Counted from the stretch's first letter, positions 14,899-24,700 are shown. The stretch: 28,369 bases of DNA from JANXXV01 sp038230275 (GCA_038230275.1 JBBRNO010000083.1:1-28369); one strand, 5' to 3'. Notes: generated by a model not told the origin, from the letters alone. Numbers and translations are program-made.

Positions 14899-15953
14899 TA
14901 TAACCACCTCTGTGGCTGGACGATAATCTTTAACGATACCTCATCAGGATGCCTTGCCAAGTCGAATCCTGCGGAAATCTGGTTCAACGGCACCCGGTGG
15001 GATATCAAGTCCTCCACCGGAAGCGCGCCGCTGAATACTAAATCAGCGGACTCTTTTTGTAGATCTACCGAGGCACTGTACGAGCCGAAAATCATACGCT
15101 CTCCTACGCAAATATCCGCCCCGGAAACTTCAATGCGCTCTTTGTCCGAGGTTTGCGAGAACAACAGGATACGGCTGCCGGGGCGGGAGCTACGTACCGC
15201 CTGCTCAACCAAACCGGGGGCCGAGGTGGCCACAATTACCAGATCCGCGCCTCGCCCACCGCTGCGGGATTTTACATTCGCCACAACGTCGGTGCTGCGG
15301 GGATCCCAGGCTTCGGCCGCGCCAAACTGAACCGCCAGGGCCCGCCGCCGGGCGATTGTGTCCGTTACCAGAACTTCCGCGCCCCGCCTCCGTACCAGTG
15401 AGGTAAACAAAAGCCCGATTGGCCCTTGCCCCATGACGACCACACAATCGCCGGGTTGGGGATCACACTGAACTACGGCCTTCAAACACGTATTGACGGG
15501 CTCCACGAAGCAGGCGCGATCAAACGAAACGCCATCGGGAATCTTCTCTACGCCACGCCGCACAATCCAATCCATCACGCGGATGAATTGCGCGAAGCCA
15601 CCGCCGGCCGGTTCAAAACCCGCCGTGATGCCAACCTTTTTATAAACCGGACATTGCGCGTAGAGCTTGCGGTCACAATAGAAACAGTTGGAACAGGGGA
15701 TGTGATGGAAGGCGATTACCCGGTCACCCGGCTGAAACCTGGTGACGCCTGCGCCGACCGCGACCACGGTACCAGCGGTCTCATGCCCGTAGATCCGGGG
15801 ACCGGGCAGCAGATCGTACTCGATCTTCTTCAGGTCTGTGTGGCAGATGCCGCAGCTTTCCACCTTGACGAGAAGTTCCCCCGGCCCGATTGCCGGGATG
15901 GACACTTCCTCGACGGTGACGGAATGGCTGCCTTGATAGACCGCGGCCTTCAT
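14898..15953 (-). CDS. Zinc-dependent medium-chain dehydrogenase, polyol dehydrogenase-like (first of pair)
   Basis: 351 residues from ATG 15953 (MKAAVYQGSHSVTVEEV). The frame extends to 16040, but the extra 29 residues overlap hpnG and do not resemble the family. Catalytic zinc residues CGICH (Cys34, Cys37) and GHE (His57, Glu58) and the structural zinc cysteines 87, 90, 93 and 101 (CSNCFYCDRKLYAQC) are present. The Rossmann motif VMGQGPIGLLFTSLVRRRGA leads to VTD, an acidic end of beta-2 that favours NAD. It is a diverged neighbour of the following dehydrogenase, so the pair may form an NAD/NADP redox couple or a heteromer. It lies 34 bases after hpnG. Confidence 0.85.
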   Translation of the reverse strand: MKAAVYQGSHSVTVEEVSIPAIGPGELLVKVESCGICHTDLKKIEYDLLPGPRIYGHETAGTVVAVGAGVTRFQPGDRVIAFHHIPCSNCFYCDRKLYAQCPVYKKVGITAGFEPAGGGFAQFIRVMDWIVRRGVEKIPDGVSFDRACFVEPVNTCLKAVVQCDPQPGDCVVVMGQGPIGLLFTSLVRRRGAEVLVTDTIARRRALAVQFGAAEAWDPRSTDVVANVKSRSGGRGADLVIVATSAPGLVEQAVRSSRPGSRILLFSQTSDKERIEVSGADICVGERMIFGSYSASVDLQKESADLVFSGALPVEDLISHRVPLNQISAGFDLARHPDEVSLKIIVQPQRWL

Positions 15954-15987
15954 GCTTGCCGGTATCGGCCCGCCGGTCTTCGTCTGA

Positions 15988-16680
15988 TCAGAAACTGCAG
16001 TCTGCAAAAAAATCTCCCAACGCTTTGGCTGCCCGGCCACTATTTCGATTCAACCGCAGCAGCTCCGGGACCAGCCGGAAGGGACTTCTCAGCGCGCGTC
16101 CTACAATTCGCGACCTGCTGAAGCGGCCCTCCGCATCCCGCATCTCATTTAAATCCAAAGCAAATTCTTCACCGGCGGTATCGGACACCGCCCGGACGCA
16201 AAAGAATGGCAACCGCCACTCCCTGGCACGGCTCTCAACGGCCGCCGCCTCCATCTCCACCACCGACGCACCAGTCGAGAACAACCTGGCTTTCTCCGCC
16301 GCCGTTCCCACTACCCGGTTCACGGATAGCAACCGGCCGGTTCGAAACCGGATCGCCGTCACCGGCAGGCGCGCGTCCCACTCATTCACTTGCGACGCCA
16401 CAAAAATCTCGCCGGCCGATAACACCGGATCCAGCGCTCCACATAACCCGGTACTAACTACGGACTCAAATGGTTCCCGGTTTTTAACTTCTTCCGCGGC
16501 CATTCCAGCCAAACGCGGGCCCGGCCCGCCGGCGGCCAGCAACAGCCGCATCCCATTCAACACCGCGACACGGGAAAACTGAACCTTCCATCCGGGACGA
16601 ACCACCTTTTCGGCACGGCTCAAAATCCCGGCGAACTCAAAATCTTCCGCAGCCACTACCAGGACGTTCTTCACTGGCAA
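15988..16680 (-). CDS. hpnG: Hopanoid-associated nucleoside phosphorylase/nucleosidase
   Basis: 230-residue member of the PNP/MTA-SAH nucleosidase fold. In hopanoid producers HpnG removes adenine from adenosylhopane, giving (phospho)ribosylhopane on the way to bacteriohopanetetrol. Visible elements: the N-terminal KNVLVVAAEDFEFAGIL, GLCGALDPVLSAGEIFVAS (the phosphorylase GxxG turn), the substrate-binding VVEMEAAAVE at about 140, and RAVSDTAGEEFALD near 163 with the family catalytic Asp. The start overlaps the hpnA stop by 10 bases. The enzyme that makes its substrate (HpnH) is not in this cluster. Confidence 0.85.
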   Translation of the reverse strand: MPVKNVLVVAAEDFEFAGILSRAEKVVRPGWKVQFSRVAVLNGMRLLLAAGGPGPRLAGMAAEEVKNREPFESVVSTGLCGALDPVLSAGEIFVASQVNEWDARLPVTAIRFRTGRLLSVNRVVGTAAEKARLFSTGASVVEMEAAAVESRAREWRLPFFCVRAVSDTAGEEFALDLNEMRDAEGRFSRSRIVGRALRSPFRLVPELLRLNRNSGRAAKALGDFFADCSF

Positions 16681-17648
16681 TAACCGTTTTCACGAAACCA
16701 TTCCACGGCCCGGGTAAGCGCTAAATCCACGGGTCCCGGCGCAAATCCCAATTCCCTGGCGGCCTTGGCGTGGGAGGCGAACATTTTCTTGCTCGCCATC
16801 TTCACCCCGTCCAGCGGCGCCCTGGGTTCCCGGCCGCTGACGTTCGCCCAACCGGTACTTGCCAATCCAGCCAGGTACGCTACAAAATACGGAATCCGCA
16901 CCGTTGGCGACTTACAGCCGCTGATTCGTTCCAATTTCTCAAATATCTGTTGGAGGGTCAGGTTCTGGCAGCCCAGAATATACCGCTCCCCCGGCCTGCC
17001 TTTTTCCCAGGCCAACAAATGCCCTTCCGCCGTGTCGCGCACGTCCACCAGATTCAGCCCAGTGTCCAAATACGCCGGCATCGCATTGCGAAGGAAATCC
17101 ACAATGATCTTGCCAGTGGGAGTTGGCTTAAAGTCGTGATCCCCCACCGGCGCCGTAGGATTTACAATCACCACCGGAAACCCCGATCCGGCAAATTCAA
17201 GCGCGACCTGCTCAGCCTGAAACTTAGAGCGCTTATACGCCCCCACCATGTCATGCAGGCTGACCGGCTGATCCTCATCCCCTTCACCGCCCTTGGGAAT
17301 CCCGATACAGCCCACGGTGCTTGTGTAAACAACCTTTTCCACTCCGGCCGATCTTGCAGCGGCCAGCAGATTCCGCGTTCCATCTACATTCGACTGGTAC
17401 AACTCACTCGAATTCTTAGCCCAGAGCCGGTAATCGGCGGCCACATGAAATACCTGCCCGCATCCGGCTACCGCCCGTTCCAGAGAAGCCGCATCGCGCA
17501 GATCCCCGATTACTACTTCCAAATCAAGCTCTTTCAGACGCTTTCTGTCTCGAACCAGCGCCCGGACCGGAATCCCCCGGTCCAATAACTTACGTGCCAC
17601 GTGCCACCCGAGAAATCCGGTGGCTCCTGTAACCAGCGCCGGCTTCAC
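16671..17648 (-). CDS. hpnA: Hopanoid-associated NAD-dependent epimerase/reductase
   Basis: 325-residue extended short-chain dehydrogenase. The NAD-binding VTGATGFLGWHVARKLL is at 6-22, Asp-containing IGDLRDAASLERAV follows, and the catalytic YKRSK is Tyr138/Lys142 with upstream Ser/Thr in YTSTVGC. This is the HpnA type (hopanoid-associated sugar epimerase, dihydroflavonol-reductase-like), found next to squalene-hopene cyclase in many genomes; its exact reaction is unsettled. It starts at GTG 17648, overlapping the shc stop (GTGA), and overlaps hpnG at its end, so synthesis is coupled along the operon. Confidence 0.85.
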   Translation of the reverse strand: MKPALVTGATGFLGWHVARKLLDRGIPVRALVRDRKRLKELDLEVVIGDLRDAASLERAVAGCGQVFHVAADYRLWAKNSSELYQSNVDGTRNLLAAARSAGVEKVVYTSTVGCIGIPKGGEGDEDQPVSLHDMVGAYKRSKFQAEQVALEFAGSGFPVVIVNPTAPVGDHDFKPTPTGKIIVDFLRNAMPAYLDTGLNLVDVRDTAEGHLLAWEKGRPGERYILGCQNLTLQQIFEKLERISGCKSPTVRIPYFVAYLAGLASTGWANVSGREPRAPLDGVKMASKKMFASHAKAARELGFAPGPVDLALTRAVEWFRENGYCQ

Positions 17649-19621
17649 CGGACGCTTACAACTGTGTTACTTAGCTGATTCCGTTCCAAGCCGTTCCGAT
17701 GCACATCCTTCACCGCGGCAAAGCTGGATAGTGCCAAAAGCGGGAACATATCCCGATACAAGTGGTAAGAGAGATAGAAAACTTTCGGAAACCCGGTTCC
17801 GGTGGCCACTTTTTCGTCCCAAGTGCCGTCTTCTCGTTGCGTTTCCACCAGATACTCAATCCCTTTATTCACGCTAAGACTGGTATCATCGCCGCCGGCC
17901 AGCAATCCCAAGACTGCCCATGCCGTCTGGGACGGGGTACTGGGAGCGGCGGTAAAAGTTTCGTTATTGTAGCTGGCACAACTTTCGCCCCACCCGCCGT
18001 CGGCATTCTGGATGGAACGCAGCCACTCCCCGGCGCGCAGTACGTAGACTTCCCGATCGCTGATACCGGCGGCCTTCAATCCACGCAGCGCCAGAAATGT
18101 GCCGTAGATGTAATCCACACCCCACCGGCCGTACCAACTACCGTCCTGTTCCTGGGACTTAATCAGATATTGAACCGCGCGCCTGACCGCCGGATGATCC
18201 GACGGCACGCCGCAAACGCAAAGCGCTTCCAGCACGCGCCCCGTGATGTCGGGACAGGTGGGATCGAGCATGGCGTTGTGATCGGCGAAGGGAACGTTGC
18301 TCAGCGGTTTCCAGTTATTATCGACATCGAATGCCGCCCAACCGCCATCCTTCGACTGCATATCCAGCAGCCAATTCAGGGCGCGCCGCTCACAAGCTTT
18401 CTGGGCAACTGCATCGGTAGCCTTGGCGTGACGAAAGGCGAGAAGAACCATCGCTGTGTCGTCGATATCCGGGTAAAATTCGTTGGCGAATTCGAAATAC
18501 CAGCCCGAAGGCTCGGTATTGGGGCGCTTTACAGACCAATCGCCCTTGCGGCGGACTTCCTTGGTCAAAAGCCAATCCGCGGTGCGTGTGAGTGCGGCCG
18601 GCGGCGCGAGTTCCGATTCACCCAGCGCGAACGCGGCAATGGCTGTGTCCCAAACCGGTGAAAAACAGGGCTGGAAGAAGAAGTGCTCCTCGTTATCCAC
18701 CATCAAGGAATCGAACTGCCGCTGCGCTTCCACGCGGTCTGGATGGTCTGGCGCGTAGCCGAGGAGATCCAGCGCCATAATGGCGTACATCATGGGCGGA
18801 TAGATGGCGCCCAAACCATCGGTATATTTGGTGCGCTCCAGCATCCACTGTTCGGCGCGTAGAATTGCGGTCTTGCGGATGCTTTTCGATCCGTACTTTT
18901 CCCAGAACTTGGCCAGCTTGTCCAGCGACAGAAATACGTTGCGCCAGGTGGCGAATTCGCGGTCCTTGAACCAACGGAAGCCATTCGTTTCATTCACGAA
19001 CAGTTCCTGAAGATGGAATCCGTCCGGCACCGGCCGCCTGGGATTCGAGGCATGCACAATGGACAACGGTATGACGATGGCCCGCGTCCAGGACGACATC
19101 TGGTAGATGAAGTTTCCGGGCAGTAACATCACTTCGGGAGGAATCGACGGGCAGAATTCCCGAGGGTACAGGTCAAAGAAGCTGAGGTTGACCTTGACGT
19201 AACTGTTGGCCGCGTTGATGCCGCCCAGCGCTAGAATTCGCTCCCGGGCAGCGGTTAGTTTCGGGTCATCATAGGGCAGGCCTGCCAATTTCAACGCGAA
19301 ATACGCTTTGACAGTCGCGCTGATATCGGCCGGACCACCGGGGTAGACATTGAAGCCGCCGTCCGGCAACTGGCGCGCCAGGATAGACTGCACGGCGCGG
19401 TCCACCACTCGCCGCGTGGGCGGATTCCAAGTGCTGCCTTGCGGGGGATAAAGCCACAATTGGAGGAGGATGTAATCGGATTCAAGGGTGGTGTCAGCGG
19501 TTAGCTCGGCCCACCAGAACCCCGATTTGTGCTGCTGATTCAACAGCGCATCGGCAGAGCGGCGCATCGCCTTCGCGGCGCCGTTTTTCAGTACGTCCGC
19601 AACCTGAAGCCCTGGACTCAT
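17645..19621 (-). CDS. shc: Squalene-hopene cyclase
   Basis: 658 residues, normal for the family. A monotopic membrane enzyme that cyclises squalene to hopene and hopanol. The catalytic acid motif DIDDTA is at 385-390. QW repeats that rim the double alpha-barrel are plain: KDGGWAAFDVDNNW, EQDGSWYGRWGVDYIYGTFL, NADGGWGES and REDGTWDE, plus N-terminal LPDGGFNVYPGG. ATG 19621 overlaps the ispH stop as ATGA, tying cyclase translation to the last step of the MEP isoprenoid pathway. It is the anchor gene that identifies this cluster as hopanoid biosynthesis. The symbol hpnF is also used. Confidence 0.96.
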   Translation of the reverse strand: MSPGLQVADVLKNGAAKAMRRSADALLNQQHKSGFWWAELTADTTLESDYILLQLWLYPPQGSTWNPPTRRVVDRAVQSILARQLPDGGFNVYPGGPADISATVKAYFALKLAGLPYDDPKLTAARERILALGGINAANSYVKVNLSFFDLYPREFCPSIPPEVMLLPGNFIYQMSSWTRAIVIPLSIVHASNPRRPVPDGFHLQELFVNETNGFRWFKDREFATWRNVFLSLDKLAKFWEKYGSKSIRKTAILRAEQWMLERTKYTDGLGAIYPPMMYAIMALDLLGYAPDHPDRVEAQRQFDSLMVDNEEHFFFQPCFSPVWDTAIAAFALGESELAPPAALTRTADWLLTKEVRRKGDWSVKRPNTEPSGWYFEFANEFYPDIDDTAMVLLAFRHAKATDAVAQKACERRALNWLLDMQSKDGGWAAFDVDNNWKPLSNVPFADHNAMLDPTCPDITGRVLEALCVCGVPSDHPAVRRAVQYLIKSQEQDGSWYGRWGVDYIYGTFLALRGLKAAGISDREVYVLRAGEWLRSIQNADGGWGESCASYNNETFTAAPSTPSQTAWAVLGLLAGGDDTSLSVNKGIEYLVETQREDGTWDEKVATGTGFPKVFYLSYHLYRDMFPLLALSSFAAVKDVHRNGLERNQLSNTVVSVR

Positions 19622-20625
19622 AGAGAGGCGGAGGGAAGGCTAATATTAGTCAGACGGAGTGAAGCAGACGACAACTCACCCGGCAACGAGAAGCGAACAT
19701 CCTCTTCTTTCAGTTCCATTTCCTCCACACGGTCAAAACCGTATTTACTAAGAGATTGAATCAGTTGCTGCACCAGATTCTCCGGAGCGGAGGCGCCCGC
19801 CGTCACCGAAATAGTATTCACACCCGTTAGCCATTCCGGCTTGACTTCGCGCTCGTCGTCCACCAAATATGCCGGTACACCCGCCTGATCGCAAACCTCA
19901 ACCAGACGCAACGAATTGGAGCTGTTCTGTGAGCCGACCACCAGCAATAGATCGCACAGGGGAGCCACCGCCTTCACGCCCAACTGGCGATTCTCCGTAG
20001 CGTAACAGATATCCTGGCCAGGGGGCCCTTTAATCCCAGGGTATTTTTCCTTCAACCGGGCGACGACGTGTCTGGTTTCGTCCAGGCTGAGGGTGGTCTG
20101 TGTGAGATAGCACATCTTCGAAGGATCGGAAATCTGCAAGTTGTCTACATCTTCCACAGTAGAGACCAAAGTAGTGGATTCAGGAGCCTCGCCTAAAGTT
20201 CCAATTACTTCGTCGTGATACTTGTGACCGATCAGGATGATGGTGTAGTTTTGCCGGGCGAATTTCACCGCTTCCAGGTGCACCTTAGTCACCAGCGGGC
20301 AAGTGGCGTCAATCACTTCCAAAAGGCGTTCCCGGGCTTCCTTCCGCACTGCCGGTGAGACGCCATGGGCGCTGAAGATCACACGGCCGCCGGACGGGAC
20401 TTCGCTAAGCTCTTCCACGAATATCGCCCCGGCCGCCCGCAACTCCTCGACCACGTGGCGGTTGTGAACTATTTCCTTGCGAACATAAATGGGCGCCCCG
20501 TAAAGGTCCAAGGCGATTCGGACCACGTCGATAGCGCGGACGACTCCAGCGCAAAAGCCGCGAGGGCTGAGCAGGATGATCTTCTTCCCACCGGAAGCGT
20601 CTACGGTAGTTACGGTATCAGACAT
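19618..20625 (-). CDS. ispH: 4-hydroxy-3-methylbut-2-enyl diphosphate reductase
   Basis: 335-residue iron-sulfur enzyme making IPP and DMAPP in the final MEP-pathway step. The three cluster cysteines are in SPRGFCAGV, DATCPLV and DICYATENRQ. Substrate-binding His/Glu residues are in FSAHGVSPAV and GHKYHDEVIGT, and the TQTTLS and GSQNSSNSLRLVE blocks are intact. It heads the minus-strand operon and would feed C5 units to the downstream squalene genes. ATG 20625 has no Shine-Dalgarno sequence (TTCCT precedes it) and lies 11 bases after a consensus TATAAT, so translation may be from a nearly leaderless message. Confidence 0.96.
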   Translation of the reverse strand: MSDTVTTVDASGGKKIILLSPRGFCAGVVRAIDVVRIALDLYGAPIYVRKEIVHNRHVVEELRAAGAIFVEELSEVPSGGRVIFSAHGVSPAVRKEARERLLEVIDATCPLVTKVHLEAVKFARQNYTIILIGHKYHDEVIGTLGEAPESTTLVSTVEDVDNLQISDPSKMCYLTQTTLSLDETRHVVARLKEKYPGIKGPPGQDICYATENRQLGVKAVAPLCDLLLVVGSQNSSNSLRLVEVCDQAGVPAYLVDDEREVKPEWLTGVNTISVTAGASAPENLVQQLIQSLSKYGFDRVEEMELKEEDVRFSLPGELSSASLRLTNISLPSASL

Positions 20626-20636
20626 AGGAATCTCAC

Positions 20637-20645
20637 ATTATAGCA
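20637..20645 (-). promoter_or_regulatory. Extended -10 promoter of the ispH-hopanoid operon
   Basis: On the minus strand TGC is followed directly by TATAAT (20642 down to 20637), a perfect -10 with the extended TGn element. No good -35 is found at 16-18 bases upstream, which is usual for extended -10 promoters. The predicted start site is five or so bases before the ispH ATG. Confidence 0.5.
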
Positions 20646-20767
20646 ACATGTTGGCGTCGGCATACACCATCGTTTTATGGATTCTTACAGGTAAGATTTG
20701 AGCGGTAGAAGCGCGGCGCCGCAGCCATGGTTGCCATAGCCGGAGTTTTTGTCGGAGTTCGGGTGAT

Positions 20768-20810
20768 CTGAGCGTAAAGCAATTACTTCGGCCGTAATTG
20801 AAATGCTCAG
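20768..20810. other. Two-tier inverted repeat between the WG-repeat gene and ispH
   Basis: Outer arms CTGAGC (20768-20773) and GCTCAG (20805-20810) enclose inner arms CAATTAC (20780-20786) and GTAATTG (20794-20800) around a seven-base loop. The structure is symmetric on both strands. It lies downstream of the WG-repeat gene, without a T tract, and about 145 bases upstream of ispH, so it could be an unusual terminator or a protein-binding site. The remainder of 20646-20846 shows no gene. Confidence 0.4.
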
Positions 20811-20846
20811 GAATTCGCTGGGACGCTCGAAAGAGAAGATTCCGGC

Positions 20847-21710
20847 TTATTCGCTTGCGCGCCAAATGAATGCGGCGTGCCTGTCGATGTAGCCCATCCG
20901 ATTGTTCACTCTTACTTCGGCCAATCCCGATTCGAACGGCCCTGCTGAATCGAACTGCGGCTTTATTTGGAAGGAGCCGTCACGCCCGATGTAGCCCCAC
21001 TTGGGGCCTTGCCGCACGGGAGCGAGCCCATCTCGCATCTCACCAGTTTCGTCGAAGCGGGCGGGAAGCGCGATCACGCCTTTGTTGTCGATGTAACCCC
21101 ATTTTCCGGCAGTCTTGACGTCAGCCCAGCCATCCGAAAAGCTGTGGGCGCTTTCGAACCGGGGCTTGATGGCGAAAGCCCCTTTCTTATCGATATATCC
21201 CCAGAGGCCGGCAGTCTTCACCGGCGCCAGCCCATCTTTGAAACCATTTGAGTCGTCGAAACGCGGCGGGATGACGAAGCCGCCTTTCAGGTTGATGTAT
21301 CCCCACTTTCCCTTTACCCGCACGCGGGCCACTTCATCTTGAAAGCTGCGTGCCACCTCAAATTGTGCAGGGATGGCGAAGTCCCCGCTTGCATCGATAT
21401 ATCCCCAAATGGCGCCTTTCCTAACCGGCGCAATGCCTTTGTAGAAAAAACGCGCTTCGTCAAACTGCGGCTGGATGACCACCGCTCCGGAACGATCTAT
21501 GTAGCCAAAGGACGTACCGATTTTCACCGGCGCGAGCCCTCCGGCGAAGTGGGCCGCAGCGGGATACTCCGGTTTCAAAATAACCTTGCCCGCTTCATCG
21601 ATATAACCCCAAAGACCGCCGCTCTCAATGGGAAACATGTACGATTCTTCAAACGCGACTGCTAACCGTCCGAAGACCAATATCGAAAGAAGGAAAGCGG
21701 TTCGTGTCAT
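20847..21710 (-). CDS. Secreted WG-repeat protein
   Basis: 287 residues from ATG 21710, which overlaps the receptor stop as ATGA and has GAGG upstream inside the receptor's last codons; a TTG one codon earlier is an unlikely start. An N-terminal signal peptide (MTRTAFLLSILVFGRLAVAF) is followed by seven clear WG-type repeats of about 35 residues plus a partial eighth: units read GLWGYIDEAG, SFGYIDRSG, IWGYIDASG, KWGYINLKG, LWGYIDKKG, KWGYIDNKG, KWGYIGRDG and RMGYIDRHA. WG repeats are thought to form beta structures for binding or structural roles; no enzymatic function is known. Coupling to a TonB-dependent protein suggests a periplasmic or surface partner. Confidence 0.85.
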   Translation of the reverse strand: MTRTAFLLSILVFGRLAVAFEESYMFPIESGGLWGYIDEAGKVILKPEYPAAAHFAGGLAPVKIGTSFGYIDRSGAVVIQPQFDEARFFYKGIAPVRKGAIWGYIDASGDFAIPAQFEVARSFQDEVARVRVKGKWGYINLKGGFVIPPRFDDSNGFKDGLAPVKTAGLWGYIDKKGAFAIKPRFESAHSFSDGWADVKTAGKWGYIDNKGVIALPARFDETGEMRDGLAPVRQGPKWGYIGRDGSFQIKPQFDSAGPFESGLAEVRVNNRMGYIDRHAAFIWRASE

Positions 21711-24700
21711 CAAAAATTCAACCTCAACATGAATTGAAACTGGCGTGGTGTACCGGTCCCGGTGGCTCCGGGGTTAAAGGGCTGGGTGATCTGGCCGAAG
21801 CTGCCCGCCGCCGACAGGTTCGTGTTGGGAACGCTAAATTGTGAGCGGTTCAAGATGTTGAACGCTTCAGCGCGAAATTCCAAGCCAATCCGTTCGGTGA
21901 TTTGATTCCGTTTGGTGAGCGCAGTATCGATCTGCCAAATCCGCGGCGCGCGCACCAGGTTCCGTCCGGCGTTGCCCCACGTTCCGTTGGCAGGCACGGC
22001 GAACGCTGCGGGAGTGATCCAGTGTTGAGGGGTTTGACCGCCAGACGGGATCAAGGATACTCCGGGAACCAGATTCGGCCGTTGCGCTGACATCGAATTT
22101 CCATCCGGAAGCGCGGCCGCTGAACGCGAAACAGTTACGGTGAGCGGCAGACCACTGCGGGCCGCTCCGATGCCGCTGATCTCCCATCCGCCTGCCAGAA
22201 ATCCAGCCAATCCACCGCTCTTCAAATACTGGCGGCCGGGGCCAAATGGAATTTGATAGATCGCGTTCGAAGTGAAGGACTGGCGAATGTCCTGATCGCT
22301 GCTGGCGCGTTCACAACTGCGGCAGTTGATATTTTCAGGATAGGTGGCCTCGCCGCCCCCGACGCCGGCATCGTCGATGGAATGCGACCAAAGGTAGTTT
22401 GCCCCGAACAACCATCCCGAATTAAACTGCCGCTTCAACGTAATAGAGAGCGCGTTGAAGTTACTGACTCCGTCCATTCGTTTGTAGTCCACCAGGCTGA
22501 AGGCCGGCAGTGGCCTGCTTCCAGTGACCGGATCTATGGCGTTCGCGTAAGTGCGCGTAAACATGTGCGTGCCTTTGTTGCCCAGATAGCCGAGATCCAT
22601 TAGAATTCCGGACGGCAGCTGTTGCTGGATGGAAAAACCCCACTCCCCTATCTGCTGGTTTCTGCGATTCCTGAACAAAGCGCGGGGCGCGTTGCCGATA
22701 CTTTGCCCCAGCGAAAGGAAGGGCTCGACAGGATAGGTGAGTCCGGCGATCTGCGAACTGGTAAGGGTGATGCGGCTAGTGATGTTATTCATCGGGCCCG
22801 TCAGGTCGCCCAACTGCGCTTCGCCGTAGAACAAACCGTATCCGGTGCGGATGACCGTCTTGCCGTGCAGCCGCTGTGGCGCCCACGTAAGCGCTACCCG
22901 CGGTCCTGCGCTCGACGTATCGGGGTTGTACCAGGCGGCTGTCGGCGAACAATATCCCCCACAGGTTTCCGGGTCGAAGGGCCGGCCGCGATTTTGGATT
23001 TCCGAAAACGCTCCGAAGTAGTCGTAGCGGAGTCCCAGGCTTAGCGTCAGATTCGCACGGATCTTGAACTCATCCTGGATGAATGCAAAGTACTCGGTCT
23101 TGCGCATGCCTGCCGTGGGCACGGCAGCCAACACGGCGGCGGAATCCAGCTTGTTCGCCTGGAAATTGTTGGCGTTTGCATACGTCAATTGGATTTCGGC
23201 CGTGTTGCCGAGATTCGCCTGGACCCGTCGCAGACCGAAACCACTTTTGATGGCATGACGCCCCTGGACATAGCTGACCGTGTCGGCAAACGAATAGGTA
23301 GTCATGTGCTGCACCTGTTGCAGGTTGTCTTTTAGGGTGGTTAATCCCGCCACCTGCACCTGCGTGGGCAGCACGCTTTGGCTGGTCGTTGTAAATGGAA
23401 CGCGGTTGACGCCGGCTTTGGCTTCGTTGACCAGACGCGGCGAAAAAATATTTTCCAGGTCGAGGATTCCGTTCTTGGGAGAGTCTTCTGTCAACAGGCT
23501 ATCTCTCAAATATCCGCTGCCGTCGCCATTTGGCGTGCTCAACTCGCCCTGATCGAGGTTGAATCTGGCATAGGCAATCATGCGATCGTTGAACCGGTGG
23601 TCAACGCGGGCTAAACCGAAGTTTTCCTTCTGTGTTTGGCGGCCCAGTCCAGTCCAGGTCCATACGTTCGGGTTCGATGTCGCCGCCTGTCCTTCCGGGT
23701 AGGCGTTCAAAAGAGGCTGCAGTTGGGGAGAGGTTTGAAGAACGTTTGTTCGATATGAGGGGCTTGGCACGAACCCGATTAGAGTTTGGCCCAGCACTTG
23801 TTGTAAACCCTCGTAATTTATGAAGAAAAACGTGCGGTCGTTTATGATAGGGCCACCGAGCGAGACGCCGAATTGGTTCAGCCGGAAAGGCGGAACGGTT
23901 GCCGGATCGAATGGAGTCCGCGAATTCAACTTATCGTTCCGTAGATACTCGAACGCGGAGCCATGCCACGCGTTGGTTCCCGTTTTCGAAACGACGTTGG
24001 CCTGTCCGCCTCCTGCTCCACCATACTCAGCGGAATACAAAGACGAATTCACGCGGAACTCAGCGATTGATTCGGATGAGATTTGGAGCCGCAGGTCGGT
24101 TTTTTGCGATTGCCGCAGAACGCCGGTAGCATCGGTTCCATCAAACACCAACTTGTTGTCATCGAGCCCATGCCCTGCGAACCGGATGCCGGTCTGATTT
24201 CCAATGCCAGTATTAATGGCCCCCGGAACAAGTAACATCAGCATGGCCCAGTTGCGGCCATTAATAGGAAGACCCCGTACCTGTTGAGAACCGATCACCC
24301 CGCCAGTCTCCGCCGAACCCTGCTCAAGCTCCGCTTGTGACGCCGAGACGGCGATGGATTGCGTTGTGGATTCGATTTCCATTTGAAAGTTCACCGTGCG
24401 GGTTTCGCCAACGGAGAGCGATATGCTCTCTGTCTGCTGCACCTGAAAGCCGCTGGATTGCGCCGTAATCCGGCATTTGCCCAGCGGCAATGCCGGCAGC
24501 ACATAGGTTCCCGAGCCACTGGTTTGCACACTGCGTTTGAAGCCGGTTTCCTCAAACGCGATGGTAACGGTCGCCGACGACATCGGCGCATGCGAGGGAT
24601 CGAACACTGTCCCATTCAACGTGGCGCGATCTACTTGCGCTAAGGCCGCCGCTGCAATCACGAATAGTCCCAAGGTGACAGAAACTGGAAGTTTGTAATG

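Noticed and set aside
11224..20720. Shared 14-mer with palindrome CGGCGCCG near 11230 and 20710
   Set aside because: Both copies are short GC-rich palindromic sequence expected by chance in this composition; flanks do not align, so I do not call a repeat.
20638..20865. 75-residue minus-strand ORF between the WG-repeat gene and ispH
   Set aside because: Overlaps the ispH promoter region and the end of the WG gene, has odd composition and shows no conserved motif.
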